The notes below the pieces were generated by a model. That model did no database searches. It was given only the letters and a program-made list of their open reading frames with translations, and was not told the origin of the DNA. A program made the position numbers and the translations under genes. From Solicoccozyma terricola (Eukaryota; Basidiomycota; Tremellomycetes; Filobasidiales; Piskurozymaceae), in NCBI GenBank assembly GCA_001600875.1, contig BCLD01000005.1:1036949-1081787 (forward strand): a stretch of DNA of 44,839 bases, written 5' to 3'. Positions 38,976-44,839 of the stretch are shown here, in pieces (within the stretch, counting starts at the first letter, position 1; every line of letters starts with the position of its first letter).

Positions 38976-41225
38976 TTAAGATGCACACCATGGCGGCCGG
39001 CTGGATTTACTTCCCGAGTGACAGTCCAGACTGATGCCTTCCGGGAACTGCAGCGCGCTCATCAGCTTTCGATGATCAAGCATCGCACGGGCATCAGATC
39101 TTACCAAATAGCCCCTCTCACCCTCTCTCCACCGCTGAACAAGATCCTCAACTGTCTTTAATTTTCTCTCGTGGTTTAACCTATCATAGGCGTATGTAAC
39201 CCCTTTGACCATCTTGATAGCGAGGGAATGTTTATCCCTCGGTCGGAGGGGTAATGGGAGAGATTTGACAATAGCTTGGGTGCGTTGAAGCCCGGTTGGG
39301 TCGTCGTTATGGGGTGAAATGCCGAATGGGTCGGTGTGAATCGGAAGGATGAGGTCCTTGATCTCTGTGGGTGGTCAAGGAATGATAAGCATGGCCACCA
39401 TCAACCAGAGCCATGGAATGACCGTACGACTATTCGCTGCTGAAGGTACAGCCGCAACTACACAACCAGCCATCATTGCCTCAACCATCCTATCTCAGAT
39501 CAAAAGTCATTAGTCATCCTGCCTCACTCCAGCCATGACCTTACTCACAACTCCGACAGATACCCTTCATCAAAATCATCAAACAGACAGATCCAACTAT
39601 TTCTTATGACTTCAGCTTTTTCGCGATCTAGTGCTTGATGCATCGAGAATGTCTCGTTAAGGGTTGGAGCTCGAGCGTACCAGAACCTTGGCCAATCAGG
39701 GACCGTTTGCGGGATATCTCGCACTGCGTCTTATCTTATCAGTCGCTATCGATGGGAGCAGCTCGATCCAAAATAACATACATCGATATACATTCCATGA
39801 TCTTGGAACACCTCTTGAGTTCTTGTAACGAGTGAAATAAGTTATGGAACGACGTGACCAGCGTCCTAGTTTCCTTGAGGGATAGAATATTTCCGGACTG
39901 CGGTGAAGAGTTGTCAGTCCGGCATAGGTTTTCCGGAATGATGGAGAAGTCATTACCTCGCCTGTTCCAGAACAAGAAACGACGAATTTAACGATCATTG
40001 CCTGGATTGATAAAGGAGAGACTGCTCACTGATGGTAAAACATGAGCTGTGTCATCAAAAGATGGCCAAGCGACCGTTGATTTCAGGTCAAGGGTGATTT
40101 GTTTGAAGTGCCATGTTCGAATGTCGCGGGTCAGAATAAGAATTGACGGCCAAAGGTTAAATGAAGTGAAATGGTTCCAGATTCCAGATTCACCGTTCGA
40201 ATGCCAATTATTGAGGTTTGGCGTAAGCGGTCGAGTGTGTGAATAGTCGCAAGTAAGGGGTCAAGAGGAGGGTCTCAACTATATATCAGCGTCCACAAAT
40301 GGCCAAAGATCCCTCTTCTTGCAAACCCACCGATCAATCCCATCTGAGACTCTCCTCCCTCATTAGAATGTAATTTCTCATATTGTAATTCATAAACCAT
40401 ATCTCTTGGTCGTTTCAAAAGGGTAATCTGTTGTGAAACATACGGAGTTAGTTTCGAACTGAACAGAGAAAAGGATACTTAACTTACGTCGGCGTTGTGA
40501 TGGTGTGTTTCTGCAGTGAGTGTTTCATGATGTCCCGTTTCGCTAAAAGGTGTTACAGTGTACACCGACGATTTTGTTCAGAGAATATGTGGATATCAAC
40601 ATCCGGTGCTGAAACCTACTGTATCCATATTGGCTGGCAACCAACGTAAAATTCCCGATTGATATTCGGTATACCTATTCTCGTATCCAAGCTCATCAGT
40701 GAGGGATTCAATCGCACATCCTTAGCAGTAACCCTTCACTCACCGCCTCCAAATGTCCAAATCATATCGTAAGCGCACCAATCTATCGCAGACTCTATCG
40801 ACGTTGCTTCTACTTGAGGATATGTATCTAATCGTTGGTGATCTAAAAGCGTCTTTATTGAAACTTCTAGATGTGGTCGTAGGTGTGTGGTTAGATCGTT
40901 CATGAAGGATAGCTGAGAGGATGATGTGCCGGTCAGGTCTGAGTTCGTTATGTTAGGATTGTCAGCTGACGTAGTACTTTGTGCGCAGCGAGATCTCACT
41001 CGTCAGAAGTAACAATCTGTCCTTTAGCAGAATCCTCGTATCGTATCTCTCCTCCACAACCCTCTCTTGACGTCCATACCAACTTGGAAAACCATGACGC
41101 CAAGGATCTTTTGCAGCTTCCACATCTGAGACTTCTGTGACCAGATGGTTGTAGAGAAAGACGATGAGGAATGAGGTGACTGCGAGAGCGAGGAACGAAT
41201 TGAGTGCCCCTCGAGTGAGGATCAT
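38976..41225 (-). CDS. Fungal glycosyltransferase-like membrane protein, middle disturbed
   Basis: Supported exons (complement): 41000-41225, 40744-40938, 40620-40674, 40488-40542, 40331-40427, then an unclear middle, then 39549-39723, 39431-39489 and 38976-39364. The start at 41225 gives a type II signal anchor (FLALAVTSFLIVFLYN). Later pieces read WIHETGHHETLTAETHHHNA, ITLLKRPRDMVYELQYEKL, SWICLFDDFDEGYLSEL and MVEAMMAGCVVAAVPSAAN, ending with the charged IKDLILPIHTDPFGISPHND and a helical C-terminus. The MVEAMMAGCVVA block resembles the donor-sugar region of GT-B glycosyltransferases in large fungal families, so a Golgi sugar transferase is inferred. Substrate unknown. Between 40278 and 39724 no single phase works: a stop and an apparent +1 shift lie near 40213, and one intron would be only 28 nt. 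It may be a pseudogene, a sequence error, or a model I failed to solve. Confidence 0.55.
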
Positions 41226-41405
41226 GGTGATGGCATGTAGATAGACGAGGATGATATCTGTACTTGGCACTATTCTAACAGCTTCAAACTGATTTTCAGC
41301 TTGATTCGTCATCACCGCCTCGCCTCGTGCGCAAGTAAAATATGTACTACAGACATCCTTGCTCCCGAAAGGTCATCACCGATTCGTTTCCCATCCCACA
41401 CTGGC
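41226..41405. promoter_or_regulatory. Promoter of the glycosyltransferase-like gene
   Basis: 180 bp between the RGD2-like stop and the next minus-strand start. It must hold the upstream gene's terminator and this gene's promoter. No recognised motif. Confidence 0.4.
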
Positions 41406-42273
41406 TCACACCTGGTTCTGAGCTTGCATCTTTGCAATTCTATCCTTCACACTATTCCCATTCGCCTCGGATATGTTAGCCAGACTATTAGACGTCACTC
41501 TTCCTGCAGGTGGTCGTGGTCTTGCGCCTGTAGTCCCATAATCTCTCAGCATTCGGTTCTCGGTTCGCAGCTAAGCGTGCCCAATTCAAAGCATGCTTAC
41601 CTCGAGGACCTCGCAATCTAGAATTTTCACCGCTCCCAGAACGAGACAACGTACTCTCCGTCTCAGACAGTGGTCTATCTTGTTGCTCTTTCGAAATGGG
41701 ACGTTGTCGTGCTAATCTAGCAGGCGTGTTTCCAATTTGCGGTTGATCCTCCGTATCCGTCGTATCCATCGGATTACTGAGACGCCTATCCGACGGCGGA
41801 GTCATCGGTCGTTGATGGTCCAACGTCGGTGATGATTCGACTACAGGAGATAACTCGATCGGTGCTACCTCATGCATTGGTTCATCCCGAAGTTCTACCC
41901 TTTGAACGACAGGAATAATCTTCGGAGCCGCTTGTGGACTGGGAGGTGGTCTTTGAATCGCCATTTGTTGTTCTAACAACCCCTTTGGATCGTCCGATGC
42001 TTCCAATTGAGATCTCGAGATCCTCCTATCGATAGGCAAAGTCCTCTTTCGGATAGGCATAGGGCGATCGACTTCATTATGTTTCTTCTCGAGGAGGGGT
42101 GGGAAGATCGTGTGATAGTGACGGATTAGATCGGAGAAAAAGAGAGAGGAGACGCGGGATTCTATTGTCGTTTCGGTTTCTTGAGCGGGCCGTAGGATGG
42201 CTGGGGGGGGGGGGGGGGGGAAGAAGGGAAAAAAAGAGGGGGGGGGGGGGGGGTTTTTTTTGTTTTTGGGGTT

Positions 42274-42312
<39 letters not shown>

Positions 42313-44839
42313 GGAGAGTAAGTGTGTGTGGGTGTCAAGTGTGAAGCCATCCGTCATAAGCAAGAACCAAAAAGACTCACTCCGTCCAACGGAAAGCGCC
42401 AATTTGGTAACAAACAAATCTTCCTCCTCTTCAGTCTTCGTACCCTCAATCAATCTTTTCAAGTGGCCTACCACCGCATCCAGCACAAACAATTGCGCAC
42501 CAGGGAGTTTCGATAATAACATGGAGACTTCTGCACTCTTGTCGTTTGGTTCGTCGGCGCTGACACTCGGATAAAGGGAAAGACAGGCGTCGTATAGATC
42601 GTGGCTTAGTAGAGGAGGGTTGAGTTCCAGGAGCCATAATTTGACTATTTGAGAGACGGGGAGGTGGTTAGGTATTGTTCGGGGTACGAGGATACAATGT
42701 TCTCACCAGTCGCGGCAACGATAGGAGGGTTGAATCGCTTGATTTCGAGAATCATCTCAGACGCTGGGACTCGAGGGTCATTGATGAATTCACGTAATCT
42801 ATGCATGTCCTTCAAAGGTACTTCGTAAATCCAAGATTTGCGTTTTTCTGCAAGGCACGAGGAATCTTCAGCGAATGTGATCGCGACCCTGAAGGCATGA
42901 CTCACGATCGTCAGCTACCTCGGTATACATGTCATCGAGCGCTCCCAGCATCGCCAGCAACACCTCCGGAATTGTGCCCTTTTCTTTCACAGCCTTTTCC
43001 TGGCCGGACTTGATCATCGATTTCCAACCTTGCTCGCCCGCCCATTTGCGGAGGTCGATGCCGAAAGCCACGTCGAGCTCGTCCGAGTCTAGTGGCTCAT
43101 ATACGTGAGCGATCGGTCGCTGTTGATGTTTGGGTGGCAAGTTAGGAGCGGGATGTTTGACAAGAGATCGTAACATACTTACGAATGGACCTGTCCTATG
43201 GTTCTGGATCAAGGCTGTCATGTCCTTTTCTGGTTGACATGCCTCTACTGCGACGCTGATTGGCTGAACGGCAGCCAGGAGGCGTTTGGGGACGTCCTTG
43301 ACGATTTCCTCATATTGACGGAAGACTGTAATGGGACATGCAGATATTGTTTCAGGTTCGGATGAGAGGAACTTGAATCATCGAACCTCTCTCACCTGTC
43401 TTCACCACCCCCAGCCTCTCCCTTTCCCATCTGTCCCAGACTCTTAGTCCGCCTTCGATATGCTCCTCCACACGCAATCTCATAATCTCAAGCGCGTCCA
43501 AAGCCTCCCTGTACTCATTGTCCGCACGCTTCGCCTCTTTCCGAGCTTTAACATGACCCGGGTCAGATACAGCAGATGTTCCATTGCTCAACGAGGACGA
43601 AATCGACGATGGCAGATAATTCATGAATGTACTGATGGTAGGCGTGGTGACGTTTGCGGACGATGGCGACGTAGTGTGATTTGTCGATTTTGCCATCTCC
43701 ATGTGGATATGGTTTCGAAGTGCCTCAATAGCAAAGGGCGATGAATCGGTTGCCTGTGTTGGGTGGGGCGCCGCAGAATGAGCCAAGTGGTGAGTTACAT
43801 TTTTATGTCGCCACTCACAGCGTCTTTGAGAACGTAGTAAACATCAGGTGACGTCTCCCATTCCTTGCCAACACCGATCCTCGCAACCATCCCCCACTTT
43901 GTCAACTCCTCCGCAGCAATCTCCGCTCTTCTCCAATCTCCACCCAAGCCTTCAATCTGGAATGACATTCAACTCGACATTAGCTGTCTTGGGAAAACCA
44001 AGTCACGCGAGCAACACCGGGGGTTTCCGGGAAAACCACCACACCCACATTCTCTACCAAGAACTCGACAAACTCATCTCCACTAAAACAATTATCATAC
44101 GTTCCCAGAATCGTTGTTTTCGTTCTACTAACTGGTGGTACATCCCGATCATCATCCTTCGTCGTCGAACTAGACGGTAAAGATGTGGCTAGATGATGAG
44201 AAAACCGTGAGAGAGTACTGATTATATTCTCGAATGGGATCGCTAGACCGGATAGTAAGATCGGACCTCGATCTATCGATTGAGTCGATGATCCACTAGG
44301 TAAACCAAGACCTAATCCCGATGTTCTCGGCGTCGTCATAGGCCGTGAAACCCCCATGGTCGTCGTTGTATTCCCACTTGACGGTCCTGAAACGGAAGAT
44401 TCAGACGATGTAGGTTGTGGTGGTAATGAACCACCACCACCAATACTAGCTTGCCGGAGTTTCTCAGTTATCCGATCCGCTACTGTTCCAGTACGTTTTA
44501 GAGAGGATCCCGTTGTTGACATTGGACGAAGATTTGAGAGTCGTTTGTGTGGGAGGCGAGTCAAGTTATCATCTTTGGGAGATGTGATGGAAGCTGTTAA
44601 AGGAGCGAATCGTGCACTGATACGACACGTTGAAAATGATGAGAAAGGGGGGGGGGGGGGGAAGAAGGAAAAATCAGTTCAAACGGCATTCAAGTGGATA
44701 TCCAACAAGCCGAATCCGCCCCCAACTCACTTCTCTTCTGCATCATCAGCCGTTCTTGCTTTTGCTAAATACACTTGCTTGAGCTAAACCCATTAAAAAA
44801 TAAAAACCCCGCATCCACCGCATCAGCCCATTACATCCC
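41406..44839 (-). CDS. RGD2: Rgd2-type RhoGAP with split F-BAR and DEP domains (5' end beyond window)
   Basis: Complement of 44731-44783, 44049-44616, 43819-43956, 43396-43753, 43183-43325, 42906-43119, 42707-42847, 42381-42644, 41601-42179 and 41406-41527; 859 residues visible, with the 5' end beyond the right edge. 44784-44839 is intron. The visible start, LKQVYLAKARTADDAEE, belongs to an F-BAR/FCH domain. A DEP domain follows (ILGTYDNCFSGDEFVEFLVE, then EGLGGDWRRAEIAAEELTKW), then the second half of the F-BAR (KARKEAKRADNEYREAL), then a RhoGAP region (FGIDLRKWAGEQGW, VPLKDMHRLREFI, VKLWLLELNPPLL). F-BAR split by DEP followed by RhoGAP is the layout of yeast Rgd2, which acts on Cdc42/Rho5. 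The catalytic arginine finger is not obvious; the usual IPEVL-type RhoGAP context is present as GTIPEVLLAML. The Ser/Pro-rich tail is probably disordered. Several introns carry long poly-C. Confidence 0.88.
42203..42311. repeat. Cluster of long G homopolymers in RGD2-like intron 8
   Basis: Three G runs of 18 (42203-42220), 16 (42238-42253) and 36 nt (42276-42311), separated by short A- and T-rich spacers, lie in the 201-nt intron 42180-42380. In the gene's sense they are poly-C, the last about 22 nt before the acceptor. Exact lengths may not be reliable, as such runs are error-prone. Confidence 0.9.

Noticed and set aside
42197..42574. Gly-rich plus-strand frame across the G runs
   Set aside because: Poly-G translates as poly-Gly by composition; the sequence is intron and exon of the RGD2-like gene on the other strand.

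Overview
The window looks like nuclear DNA of a basidiomycete, most likely a tremellomycete yeast (Cryptococcus/Kwoniella type). The evidence is internal. Genes are cut by many short introns, mostly 50-70 nt, with GTRNGT donors, YAG acceptors and CTRAY-like branch points. Intergenic gaps are short, and every recognisable protein is a fungal or general eukaryotic housekeeping type. I found no bacterial, viral or transposon genes, no CRISPR array, and no tRNA or rRNA.

Layout, left to right. 1-878 has no recognisable gene. At 879-1865 (-) is a ZCCHC10-type zinc-knuckle protein, divergent from PRP16 (2105-7147, +, 18 exons), the DEAH-box splicing helicase. Then come a PUB-domain protein (7380-8571, -) and the peroxisomal RING ligase PEX10 (8945-10720, -). 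10721-13793 is mostly gene-poor but holds a coding-like, possibly broken locus at 12094-13075. It is followed by RHO1 (13794-15217, +), a TIP/ITFG1-type membrane protein (15767-18586, +), a small unknown protein (18803-19312, -) and the cohesin loader SCC2 (19500-27421, +, about 30 exons). Two unknown Met/Gly/Asn-rich genes lie in tandem on the minus strand (27787-28953 and 29498-30926). Next are a VIP1-type RRM protein (31251-33122, -), divergent from nucleoporin NUP120 (33612-38550, +), then a fungal glycosyltransferase-like gene with a disturbed middle (38976-41225, -). Last is an RGD2-type F-BAR/DEP/RhoGAP (41406 to beyond the right edge, -).

The genes do not form a pathway. RHO1 and the RhoGAP could act in the same GTPase circuit, and the ZCCHC10-like protein and PRP16 both suggest RNA processing, but otherwise this is an ordinary mixed chromosomal segment. 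I built exon models by hand by matching donor and acceptor phase to conserved protein sequence. Where I give exons, the phases close, except where stated.

I see no convincing undescribed system. The points most worth a second look are: the tandem Met/Gly/Asn-rich gene pair with similar motifs; the reading-frame breaks at 12.1-13.1 kb and near 40.2 kb; long G homopolymers that, wherever they fall in a recognised gene, are poly-C in the sense of that gene; a G-quadruplex-capable heptamer array in an intron; and a cluster of three ATGACGT boxes in the VIP1/NUP120 divergent promoter.
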